Origin: Chrysomallon squamiferum
Lineage: Eukaryota > Mollusca > Gastropoda > Neomphalida > Peltospiridae
Direction of reading: 5' to 3'
DNA length: 64,000 nucleotides
NCBI GenBank assembly: GCA_012295275.1
Contig: CM022669.1
Coordinates: 12,288,980-12,352,979 of the forward strand
Under the pieces are notes generated by a model that worked only from the letters and a program-made list of their open reading frames with translations, ran no database searches and was not told the origin of the DNA. How positions within the stretch are numbered: position 1 is the first letter of the stretch; the number at the start of each line of letters is the position of its first letter. Of this stretch, positions 24,251-36,099 are shown piece after piece. The translations under genes were made by a program, and so were the position numbers.

Positions 24251-26648
24251 GATCATGTGTTACAGTACATTTTATTTATTAGTCTGTATTAGCCACATAA
24301 TGAAAATCTATTTGAGTGTGGTGGTGTTTAAGGATTTTTGGAAATGTAATTAACTGTATTATAATGGTATGTATAGGGTAAAATATCAGCTTGATATACT
24401 GATATACAAAAACAGTTTATCTGTTTGTGAAGAGGCATTTCACAATTATACATTTACATGTATCATATGATGTAGTTTTTTTAAATGCTTCTGAATACTC
24501 ATTATTTCCTTTCTTCTTTTCTCTTTCATATAGATATATATTTTTTGGTTGTTAAAAAAATAATAAATAAATAAGTGAATAAATAAATAAAATTATTCTA
24601 TACATAATGCCACCTTATGTCTTAATGAGCAATAAGGCAATGTATAAACACCATGTGGTGTGAAAAATATAAGCTGTCCTTCAATCCTTTCCTACACTTA
24701 CACAAACACACAGGCATATGTAATCATGTGCAGACACACACACACTCACACACACACACACAAACACACATGCACACACACACAAAGACACATGCAGAGA
24801 CACTGATGAACGTTCATATTTTGTTGTGTGCTTTCATTTTGTCATTGTCAGTCATAAACAATTTGTTTCACTGTATTCTATAATCAGAGAAAAAAACGAA
24901 AATACTTTCTATAGGTAGTTACAATGATAACCAGTTATCCCAGCATCTAATCAATTTAGAAAAACCAGTTCTACATTAAAATACATTTCATGTAGTCAGA
25001 ACCAATCAACTGTTGTTTTCTTTTTAAAATGTATTGAAAGCAGGTATTGACTCACACTTCAGAATCACTGGACCTTAACCAGAAACATGGTTAACATGTT
25101 TATAAATATTTATATCTGTGATGATGATAGAAATCCACACTGGTGCAAGCTCACATTGAATTTCGTCTTGCTACTGTTGCCATTTGTTATCATTTAAATT
25201 ATTAAAAGATAACTCTTCTGTCTGTATGTTAATTATGGATGAAGTGAGTACAGCTAGCTATTCGAATGTTAAAAAGGTTACATTTAATCTATATCTGACT
25301 TACCAAGCATGCTGAACAACTTGTTTATAGCAAAAAACATCCCTTCTTTTGCTCAGTGATGTGCACCCAGGCATAGATAATGTAAAATACATTATTCAGA
25401 TTTGTGCCAGAAATAAACAAAGGGAGAAACAAACAAATAAATAAACATGAACAAAAAAACCCCCCAAAACAAAAAGAAAAAACCCCACAAATGCACTTTT
25501 CTATCTGATTTGAATCATTGATATAAAGGATTCCATAAATCAATTAAAAAAGCAAAAAAAACAAAAAAAAGAACTGAAATGTTACTGAAAAGTCAATTTT
25601 AAACTCCATTCCTAAATAATATTGAAAATATTCTGGACTTTTAGTCTGGATGAACTGTTACCAAAACATTATGTAATTCGATCCATGTACTTTTTGTAAG
25701 CAGACTGTTCGCGACTTTATCTGTGTACGAGAACAAGGACATTTCGCCAATCACTGCCACACATCTTATTATTAACTAGAATTAGGTGTCAAACCAGACA
25801 GAACGAGCAACAGCCTGTGCGTTTGTTATATTTTACACCAAGGACGTATCAAGATTAATAATCTCGATCACGGAACCGCATTATTGCTCGCACTTAGATT
25901 CTGCTGAATTAACTCCTTACTATACGGTACTGAAACGAATATTGCTGACGTGAAAATCATGAATGCGCCCGTTAACAGCAGGATTTCAATTCCAACAAGA
26001 GGCACGCACGTATGATAGATGAATTTCTGTTCTTGTTACCGATTCCATCCTTTACTTTGAAATAATAACGGCAGACCAAACTGAACTGATATTAACACCT
26101 TGGAGTAGATGATTTCAAAAATCATCTGTGATGTCCACTGATTAGTTCACATTTTTCTGCATGATACAGCATCAACAATGCAGTTCCATTTCAGCTCATC
26201 CGGTCTGAGGTCGTTGATTTCCGAGAATAGCTTTTATTTTTCACGCCTTGAAATCATTAAAAGTATCCATCTCCTTATTCTTACTGACTGGATATAAATT
26301 AACGTTATTACTCGAAGAATGATGTTGTTCTATTGTTTAGCGTTCTAAAAATACAGCGTATGTGATACTGTTATGTAAAATGAATATTACACTATCCAAT
26401 AATTTAATCACTATTACGTCATAAGAGAGATAAAAGAAATCGTCATTATGTCACCGGATGAAAACCACGGAGAATACGTATTACAATAGGATGACGTCAT
26501 TAATACGATAAGGGAAATGTTACGCACTCTTGGACAGGAACATAGCAATAATATAGACAGACAATAACGTAAGCTTTTTTTATGACGTAATTTTTTCCAC
26601 GGAAACGAAGATTATTATTTACTTTTTTTTTTTTTTTTCATTTGCTAG

Positions 26649-26685
26649 ATGGCCTGCATCTACTACGAAAATTATATTTCTTCGT
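26649..26685 (+). other. Exon-like 37-base segment with strong splice signals
   Basis: An 18-T tract followed by catttgctag forms a strong acceptor ending at 26648, and gtaagt at 26686 forms a strong donor. The enclosed 37 bases begin with ATG and are open for 12 codons (MACIYYENYISS). It lies in a CpG-retaining block. A small first coding or UTR exon of a plus-strand gene is possible; a chance match is also possible because poly-T runs are so common here. Confidence 0.2.
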
Positions 26686-26795
26686 GTAAGTAACAGCTAA
26701 TGTTCATTTGTTGATGAAAGGATGTTAATGTATGCGTTTGTCAGTTTATTTGCGCTTGTTATTATTACTGTATGTTACTGTATGGATGAGTAATA

Positions 26796-26826
<31 letters not shown>

Positions 26827-27880
26827 TTGACTGTATGTGTATAATAGCAGTAATTAATGACTACTTTTTTGATCGAATCAGCCAAACGGTCGGAAGAAAA
26901 AAAACACACACACACAAAAAAAAAAAAAAAAAGATTCCCATAAATTAATCCTATTTCATTAACGGAAAATCATTAAAAGCGAGCTTAAAGCGAGTAAGTA
27001 ATGTTTTTAGCACATTATTAATGTAATATGTAGGAAATAATTGACTTTGCATTATAAATATATAGCTTTTCTGTCTGTCAGTATTAAATTACTGAAATAA
27101 ACAAGTGTTCTAGTATGTAACTCTGTATTCATGAGATCATAAATGAGATTTCAAAATGGCGACAATGTTTCATTAATCATTAAAAACTCACTAAATTTTT
27201 TTAAATAAATGAATAAATAAAACGACACGAAAAAAGCTAAGCAACACATTCACCAATTGAAAAAAACAAACAAATTAATAATATTAATACAAAAAATAAT
27301 AATAAAAACCTAATTAAAAAGTAGAAAGAATAAAAACAGACCTCAAAAGAGTGATTTAATATTTTTTTTTCTCCTATTGAAGAATAACGTTTTTAAAAAA
27401 AATAAAAATGTTGTAATTAAACTTGAGTTTGAAAATGTCATCGTACAACAGGTTACTACTGGTATTCGTAAAAAAAATTATATTTATATGTGTATATATT
27501 TATCTTGCAATAACTGTACATAATGGCAAGATATATTGACTAGATAAGTGTATACTTGTGTGTCTGCGTGTATATATGTATATATATATATATGTATGTG
27601 TGTGTGTAACTGTGTTTGTGTGAGTTGAGAAATAAAACAGTTAATTTTATTTATTTTTGTTTTTTATTTGTTAGGACAACAATAACTGGCATTGCCTCGC
27701 TGAATCGGGACATTCTTACCTTCGCAGGATAAAACTGAAATACTGAGATAGTAAACAGTTATTCTGTATAATGTGTGTGTGTGTGCGTGTGTACTTTCTC
27801 TTCTGTGCGTCACACTTTCTCTTCTTTTTTTGACATAAACTGTTCTGACTATGAGAACGTATGTGGATGTGTGTGTCAGA

Positions 27881-27883
<3 letters not shown>

Positions 27884-27929
<46 letters not shown>

Positions 27930-27956
27930 AACACACAAACACACACACATATACAA
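27884..27956. repeat. (CA)n compound microsatellite
   Basis: A (CA)n run at about 27884-27917 passes into (AT)n and then a second CA-rich run. Confidence 0.88.
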
Positions 27957-29312
27957 GAAAAGAAGAGAATGTGTGACAGAATAGAAACAGAATTGTTTTC
28001 TGTCTGTCTCAGATGTTTCCTGTCAAACACACGGATTTATTAGACTTAACACATATTGGTTGTCATCGAAATAATGGTGCACAGAATAACTATTGCTGCA
28101 TAAATAAATCATATCCGTCTGTAATAAAATCAAATTTATCTAATTTTTTTTTATCTATCCATGAACATTTGTATTATAACCATTCACCGTGTTTATCTAT
28201 CGTACAAATAAAAGTAAGTGTCTGTATTATATACATTGCTTGTATGTATGTGTGTATTGTAATGTACAGGATTCAGCTTATATGCATGTGTGTGTCACTG
28301 ACTTAGTATTTGTGCGTGTTTTGCACAACTAACAACAACAACAACGACAATAACAACACAGCAATAAGAATAACAATAAACAGTGAGCTTTATGTCATCT
28401 TGTAATACTGTGGAGAAGTTAACAAGCCAACTTTTTTTTATGATTTTACTACAACAGCAAAGTAAACAATGATAACAAATATTACTCTTCACGTATATTT
28501 ACTAGACTAGCGCGAACTTCTAAAGTTACTTAGATCAGCACACGTTGTCATGGTGAAAAATTAAGCACCCAGCCGTTGATGATAGCTGAACAAACTCGAT
28601 ACTTCTTTTGCAGGATGTTTGTATATTTGTACTGACAGGCACGTTATAAAACGAGAATAACTCGTACAGTTATAGTCTGCATATTCAATAACAATTGGTT
28701 CTCAAAGTTTATTAAGGAGTATTGTACTGTAAACTTAAAATATTTATTTTATAAAGTAAACGAATTGAAAAAAGAGAAAATGTATATTCAAATATCCACG
28801 CCTGTCTGTCTCTGACTGTATTTATGGTGCAGACACAGACAAATGTATAACACACGAAAAAAACAACGAATATTTTTCATAACACACCACGTACAGAAAT
28901 TGACCCTAACAGTCATATATCGACATACGCATATAGAAGAGAGAGAGAGAGAGAAAAATAATTAGAATAATAATAAAATAAAATAAAATAAAATAATGAA
29001 ACCGAAATAAGTAGAACATAGAAAAAAACAAAAGAACATAATTTAGAAAAAACATAACAGCAATAGTTTTAACAAAGGAAAAATAACAGGTAAACAAAAG
29101 ACAACATTTTAAAAAGTATCGCATGTTTCAGTTTTGGTTTGGTTTATATCTTGGATACAATCTCCATTTAGCGGTTATTGGACGTGTACATATTTACACA
29201 AAAGTAAAACACATAAAACCGCTTTCTCTCGTTGCCGGCTTACTGATAAACAATTTCAGCCATATCAGCAGATGTGTCATCTGATATATACATAGAGACA
29301 GGTATTCATTAA

Positions 29313-29475
29313 AAGCATTCTAAATCTAATCATGTTTTATTTTTACCTTTGGTAGCGGGGAGACAGGTAACTTGAATACCTTTTGTGGTATTTAGTGATA
29401 AGCATTCTAAATCTAATCATATTGTATTTTTACCTTTTGTAGTGTGGAGACAGGTGACTTGAATACCTTTTTTTT
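29313..29475. repeat. Tandem duplication, 87-bp period, two copies
   Basis: aagcattctaaatctaatca begins at 29313 and again at 29400. The similarity runs about 70 bases, through tatttttaccttt and gagacaggt to cttgaatacctttt. The copies differ at only a few positions (for example tagcgggg and tagtgtgg). Confidence 0.9.
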
Positions 29476-29639
29476 TTTTTTTTTTTATATACATTCCAAA
29501 TACATGCACATTTTTCAAAGCGACGAACATTTAAAAATATTAAATTATTTTTGACGCTTACAAACGTATATCTTCCATTTTACTTGCTTTTAAAAATGTT
29601 ATTTGCTAAAACGAAACATAATGGCTGCCAATGTATTTA

Positions 29640-29815
29640 CTCCAGGTTAATGATAGACCTGAGGATTGCAGACAAAATGTCAACGAATATAATGTAAACG
29701 GACAAAAAGTCAGTGGTCAATGGACAAAATATCAACAGAGATGTATTTATGTATTCAAAAACAGCACAACATTTTGTTGTGTACCGGGTAAAGTGCAATG
29801 TCCCATTTCTAATAG
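29640..29815. repeat. Interspersed-repeat fragment with iterated gacaaaatgtc-like motif
   Basis: Near-palindromic phrases recur at about 29670 (gacaaaatgtcaac), 29700 (ggacaaaaagtcag) and 29721 (ggacaaaatatcaac). Spacing is about 20-30 bases. This looks like a fragment of a dispersed element rather than a gene. The 63-codon frame across it is not accepted. Confidence 0.4.
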
Positions 29816-31089
29816 GCATTAATACATAGATCGTTAAATCTTAAATAAATATAATTATATTTATTTTATATATTTTTGTACAAGATCTTATCCAAAAAAA
29901 AAAAAAAAAAAAAACCAACAAGAAACAATAAAAAACATATAATGTGTTTAAAAAATATAAAAATTCCTGTTTCTGTGAACGTGTCATCTAAAACTTATCA
30001 TCCATGAAAAATACAATACATCCTGGCTGTCGTATTATCTGAAAGAAAAAGAAATTGTTAAATAAATAAAAAACATTGATTACCGAGTGTTTTCAATTTT
30101 CAGATAATGCAGTATATAATCAATAAAATATTCTGTCATTGCTAATTCAGCTGAACTTTAAGCTTCGTTCGAAATCTACAGTGTAGATTACATTGATGAT
30201 GATGATGATGATTATTATTTAATCATAATAATTTGTTTTAAAAAAAAATTTGAAAATATTGTATATCATCATTAGGCAAAGTGAAAAAAAGAAACATCTC
30301 GTATTACGCTTATTTTATAGAATCTGAAAGCCTTATTAATACTAATGTTCATGATTAAGTATTAATTTTTATGGTTTTGTTACGACGTACGTAACATACG
30401 ATGTCGGACATTTCCGATAGTCCCTATTGGTAAACCGGCGAGCTAATCATATTACGTAAATGTTTGATTCGGCATCAACAAGACCCTCCTCGGGGATCTC
30501 CGTAATAAACGAGTTCTATCGATCAACAAGGCTTCTAGCCAAATTGACGGAGAATTAAAAAAGTCATGCTGGTGATTCACTGACCAGTGAAATCAGAAGT
30601 CTGAATTCAGACAAATGAACGAATATTTTTTTTTTTTTTTTTAAATATCCTGTAATATTTTCAAATGAAAGAACGATATTTTTAGAAACAATATATTTAT
30701 AAGGATTATCAGAAAGAAAACTGCTGTTCGAAGAAGAAGAAGAAGAAGAAAAAATCGTTTTTCTCCAAAATAGTTTTCTTTCCCTGACTGAAATAAGCAA
30801 GGAATTAATACGAAATTGTAAGAAGCTTCCGTCTGGTCGATATATTATGACGAAGCCAAGTGTTTATCACTCGAGCAGTAAAGAGGTATCTAGTCGATAT
30901 TGTTGTCATATCGATTTTCAGATTACTATATTTGTCCGATAAGCGATTGCTTTATAATTAGAACAAAACGACTTCGCTGCCATCGTGTGTCCATTTCCTC
31001 CGCTTCAGACGTTACGAAATCAGAAATCTCAAGGTCAGCGTGTGACTGCTTAATAATAGTAAAATTATGAAGTTTTATTTATGACGGTG

Positions 31090-31376
31090 ATAGTATAGAA
31101 GAAGAGGAAGACGACACACCAAGAAAAAGAAGAAGAAGACAAATGATGATAGAAAAGACGAAAAAAAGGTAGAAGAAAAAGAAGAAGACAAAAGAAATTG
31201 AAGAAAAGGAAGAAGAAAAAAGATGATAGAGAAAACGTAGAAATGTTAGAAGATGATGATGATAATGAAGAAGATGAAGAAAAGGAAGATGATGATAATA
31301 GAGAAAAAAGACGAAGAAAAAAGCAAGAAGATGATAGAGAATATGAAGAAAGGAAGAAGATGACAAAAAGGCAAAT
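31090..31376. repeat. Long purine-biased tract (GAA/GAT-type)
   Basis: For nearly 290 bases the plus strand is almost all A and G, built from gaa, gaagat and aaaga triplets. Several frames stay open on both strands because of this composition (E/K/D-rich or S/L/F-rich). I treat these as by-products. Confidence 0.85.
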
Positions 31377-32193
31377 AAAATATTTTTTTTTTTTTTTACA
31401 TCTCATTAAGATAGATTTTGAAGAGCCACAGCCAGAAAGAGAAAAACATGTGACATTTTATCTTGTGTTGTTGGAACGAAGAAAATGATGAAAAAGAAGA
31501 GGAAGAAAAGGTTCCTACCAGTTCACAGAATTTGAGAAATAGTGTCACAGAGTCATAGGAAGAATGCGTCTTCTAATTCAGCGTATGCATGTATCTGGAT
31601 ATTTGTTGCGTGTGTATATACTATTTATTAAATAATACAAATAAAATACAAATATCTAGATAAAGAATATATATATATATAAACACACTCGTCGTGTTTC
31701 TCAATCTCTGAAACGTCTGATATCTCTTTCATGTTGAGACGAATCATTAGAATACATCTAGGCTATCTACATTCTCGTGTAGTTAGTTTTCTGTTACTGA
31801 TACTCACCTTGGACACGCGTGACAAACGAGAACAAACCTTGAGGGCACATTTGTTGAGTATCGCTTTTTACTGTCACCGGATCTTCCTTGTCCAACTGAA
31901 ACAATCACGATGCACCTCGGGGCACGTTCTTACATTACAGTGTCACTTTATTGCAGTGACATTGCTTGCTCTGTGCATGGATCAGTCTGGAAGAGACCTA
32001 GGGTTTCTTGTTACAATACAGTGTAGTTTGTATACAAATCTCTTGATCTACTGTTCGTAATGTTACGCTTGTGTTCTAAAACATCTCTGCAGAGACTGTT
32101 GGGACTGAAAATCTAAAATAAATATAATGTTGCGCATTATTTTTGTTGTTGTTGTTATTATTATTATTATTGCTGCTGTTGTTGTTATATTTA

Positions 32194-32199
32194 TTAATC

Positions 32200-32246
<47 letters not shown>

Positions 32247-32250
32247 TTCA
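32194..32250. repeat. (ATC)n microsatellite
   Basis: About 18 catcat triplet units inside a wider triplet-rich zone from 32140 to 32720 (GTT, ATT, TAC and AGT types). Confidence 0.92.
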
Positions 32251-32997
32251 TCATTAATATCTATAAACAGTTATGTTATATCAGACAACACGATATGATT
32301 GCAACTATTGCTCGTGTTACTATTACTGTTTTATTACTACTGCTACTATGCAACTATTACCACCATGTCACTTCTAATACTACTATTACTGCTGCTAATA
32401 ATAAAAACAAAACAAGAGTAGATGAAGCAGTAATAGAAGCATTAATAACAGAAATATCTGTAATAGTAATATTAGTTATACTAGGAAAAGTGAAAGTGGT
32501 TATGGTATGATAAGAGTAGAGGTCGGAAGAAATAACAGTAACAGTAGTTATTATTAATAATAATATTTTTTTTTTTTGTAGTTGTAGTAGTAATAAAAGT
32601 GGTAATAATTATAATACGATAGCAGTGGTAGTAATGGAAGAATTAATGGTAGCAGTGCTTGTAACAGGAATGTTATTTGCAGGAGCAGTAGTACTTCCAG
32701 TAGGACGGTAATCCCAGCGGCAGTGATAGGAAGTATTATTATATACCACTTATGAAATAATAAGACATAACGGAGACACCTTGGAGTCTGTGTTGTTAGA
32801 AGTGAATAAATAATAGATAAATCATAAATCAATAAATTAATAAAAATAAAAAAATAAAAAAATAAAAAAATAAAAAAATAAATAAATAAAAAAAATGAAA
32901 TAAAGCAAAAAAATAAAAAAAAATTATTGGAAGCTAGACAAAGGACACCTGCACTGAAAACCCACTCTCGCGCTTGCGTATTAAATATCAGCGTGTA

Positions 32998-33122
32998 TGA
33001 CGTAATGTCACAGTCAAATCGGTTAGTAACGGCAGTGATGCCCCTTCGCCTCCTTGAAGGTCGTGCAAATTAATGTAATTAGTTTATTACACGTGCAAAC
33101 ACTGTGACTCATAGGTGAGTCA
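32998..33122. promoter_or_regulatory. bZIP-type motif cluster (CRE-like and paired AP-1 sites)
   Basis: TGACGTAATGTCA lies at 32998-33010. TGACTCA (33105-33111) and its reverse complement TGAGTCA (33116-33122) follow within 125 bases. The block is more GC-rich and less repetitive than its neighbours. This suggests an enhancer; it is motif evidence only. Confidence 0.3.
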
Positions 33123-33249
33123 GTATTTTATCGGTTTTTTCCTTAAATCGGAGATTCACGATTCAAAAATAACTCACACCAATCGGCTGTCTGATATTGG
33201 CAATGTGAAAACCTAACACATGTAGTTACACCACGAATTACATGTGACA

Positions 33250-33292
33250 CGATAAAATATAAAATAAAATAAAATAAAATAAAATAAAATAA
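33250..33292. repeat. (AAAAT)n microsatellite
   Basis: Pentanucleotide array of about eight units. Confidence 0.9.
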
Positions 33293-33772
33293 AAGAAATA
33301 AATATAGGGGAAAAGAAAAAAAGAAAGTAAAGAAACAATTATAGAAGGAAAAGAAATCTTCGACTACTGATACAATTACAATTTTAAATAATAATAATAC
33401 TTCGATTCTATCTTTTCTACTAAAAAAAAAAAAAAAAAAACCCACCAAAAAAAATCTGGTGATACAGCATGTGCATGTGCATACATATAAATGTCAGTGG
33501 TTACATATAATTAAGGGTATGAATGTGCTATGCTGAATATATGTCGGCTTTGCAGAATAATAACTATATTGATTTCTAGTAAATTATTATATCTGTATAG
33601 ACAAAAATAGCGATCATATGAATATGATGTAGTTTCTACCAGTAAGGATGTATATGTGGATGTACGTAAGTTAGAAAATCGAGTATGAGAGAAATGGTCT
33701 GAAGGAGTGGAAAGAGTTAGAGACAAGAAAAGACAGAGACAGACAAATAAATGAAAGAGAACAGGAAAGAGA

Positions 33773-33776
<4 letters not shown>

Positions 33777-33857
<81 letters not shown>
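33777..33857. repeat. (GA)n microsatellite
   Basis: About 40 uninterrupted units, preceded by a degenerate purine-rich lead-in from about 33690. Confidence 0.95.
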
Positions 33858-33860
<3 letters not shown>

Positions 33861-34638
33861 GGTTTACTTTCATTTATCCAATGGACTTTTTACAGCTGTT
33901 ACTGCACACTCCAGTAAAACATTTTGTCAATATTGACATGGGAGGGCAGATGAACTTACTGGTTACAAGTTCTACCATTCATCGATTCCTTGTTCGTGTT
34001 ATTCGCGTGCCAGCTAATGTCCATTTTAATTCCTTTATGTCGACCAGTTTTAGAAGAAATCTCTAGAAATGTCGCTAATTTAATTTGCTACAAAGCACGG
34101 AATAATCAGCATTCTTTACATATCCCACACACATACAGGAAATCATTTATCCAGTTAATTTTATATAAAACAGTCAAACATGCAGCTATTAATATACTAT
34201 AAAAATTCGAAATAACTGTGCTTGGTTAATCTGCGATAAAGTACAAAATGAGCCTGCTGCTTAATGTGGTATAAAAATACGTAGTGTGTCAGCAAGTTAT
34301 CTTGGTAACACAACAATGAAAAAGCACAGAGATTGTTAATTAGACTGATTAAAAACGTGAAATAATTCAGAAAATTAATCTGCAATAAAAATTTGGTAGG
34401 AGACACGAAATTCTTCACCTAATATGTAATTTGGCACGTGTAACAAATTTTGAATATTTTAGATAGATAGTTCGTTTTAAAAGCAGAAAATGATTCAGCA
34501 AGTTTAATTTTGTAGGATACAAGAAGAAATAATTTGTCTATCTGTCTGTCTGTGTGTGTGTTGTGTATATATATATATATATATATTGAATGTATAATGT
34601 ATATATATATATATATGTCTTTTTCTGTTTCACTGTCT

Positions 34639-34734
34639 GTCTGGTTTTCGATGTCTCTATATGTCTGTTTTTCGATGTCTCTATATGTTTGTCTTTCGAT
34701 CTCTCTGTATATCTGGCTGTCGATCTGTCTGTAT
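34639..34734. repeat. Minisatellite, 24-bp unit, four copies
   Basis: Units start at 34639, 34663, 34687 and 34711 with the shared pattern gtctgNttttcgatNtctNtatat. The period is a multiple of three, so frames over it stay open on both strands and give 8-residue repeats. There is no other sign of coding. Confidence 0.92.
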
Positions 34735-35045
34735 ATGCTCTGATCTCAGTTTTAATATTAATTCTAAATTCTGTGATGAAGAGATGAAGGCATAACTCTA
34801 ACATGAAATTAAAATTAATGTTGCTTGTAAGACTGAGCTATCATTTTAATTACACTGCCTGCCGTAGAAAAGTGAAGTCATCAAACTAAAATAAATTTAT
34901 TGTACAGTTAAGTCGTTGCCTTGTAGCTGAATTAGTTTCTTTTTTCTGGAAAGCAACGTTCAGATGGCGTCTTTAATCGATATTTTGTCAAAAGGAAAAA
35001 GAGAAAATGTAAAACAGAAATGTAATTTGCTCGAAATAGCAACAG

Positions 35046-35078
<33 letters not shown>

Positions 35079-35239
35079 GAAGCAGAATAAAATGAGATAA
35101 TTTTAGAATTAAAAGATAATAACAGAAAGAAGAAGTAGAAAAAAAACCCTGTGAAATTATGGTTATTTTGTTTGACAGGTTATAGTATATAAAAGTATCG
35201 GATTATTTGTTCGTGAATTAAACTAACTGTAATCTCAAC

Positions 35240-35243
35240 TCAA

Positions 35244-35278
<35 letters not shown>

Positions 35279-35280
35279 GC

Positions 35281-35323
<43 letters not shown>

Positions 35324-35324
35324 T
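35240..35324. repeat. (CAA)n then (AAT)n compound microsatellite
   Basis: About ten caa units followed by about fifteen aat units. Confidence 0.92.
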
Positions 35325-35425
35325 GAAAAAATAACGGACGATCCTTATACATGCAAACTGTCAAATTTTTAAGAGAAAATTGTATACAAATCTTTTTATT
35401 TCATTTACTTTAAAAAGACACCTTC

Positions 35426-35465
<40 letters not shown>

Positions 35466-35486
35466 AATATCCTCTCACATTTTTAC

Positions 35487-35803
35487 ACAAAATAAAACAA
35501 AAAAAAACAAACAAAACCCAAACTAAAAATACGAAAACAGAAAACAAGAAGAAAATTAAAGACAGAAGTGAAAACTACTGAAATGCTACTCATTCTGTAT
35601 TTCGTAACGGCGAAATTAGTGATTTCATGGTTAATAATAATAATAATAATAAAAATGGTTATGACGTCATTTTGAAATTCGGATTGATTTTGTTTCATTT
35701 ATAAAAGTACGGTTTAACACACACACACACACACACACAAAATAAAAATAACAAAACAAACAAAAACAAACTAAAAATACGAAAACAGAAAACAAGAAGA
35801 TCA
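35487..35803. repeat. Local duplication, two copies about 248 bases apart
   Basis: aaactaaaaatacgaaaaca begins at 35520 and again at 35768, continuing to cagaaaacaagaaga. Both copies are preceded by aaca-rich sequence and a (CA)n array (35433-35461 and 35719-35739). The whole module of a (CA)n array plus flank seems to have been duplicated. Confidence 0.75.
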
Positions 35804-36099
35804 AGACAATACAAACTGGTTTCAAGTTAATAATCGACGTAACAAAAATTGCTTGTTACTTTACGGTTTCATTTTAAATATTTCAAGATAGGCTTTTATT
35901 TGATTGCGCTTTTGATTATTTTTAAATTAAATTCAACGACAATAACGTATTTGCCAAACATTTCCCCACCTGTTTTAAATTTCAGGATAAACCTTTTATT
36001 CCTCTGCTTCAGGCAGAGAATTACATTAATCCTATTATCACTCCCTGCAGGTTTTTAAATGCCAGATGCATTGGGTGACCATTTTACAGAACAATGTTC

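Larger units (their letters stand above)
24251..36099. other. Gene desert with microsatellites and small repeats
   Basis: No convincing coding sequence on either strand. CG dinucleotides become common from about 25.7 kb onward. Contents reported separately include a CRE-motif cluster, a 37-base exon-like segment, a tandem 87-bp duplication, a purine tract, triplet and dinucleotide arrays, and a 24-bp minisatellite. It could be intergenic or the upstream region of the LicD gene. Confidence 0.6.

Noticed and set aside
29631-29822. 63-codon frame on each strand
   Set aside because: Both frames cross the gacaaaatgtc repeat fragment; likely chance.
31198-31488. Acidic/basic 96-codon frame in the purine tract
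   Set aside because: E/K/D/R-rich because the DNA is GAA/GAT-rich; the reverse strand is also open.
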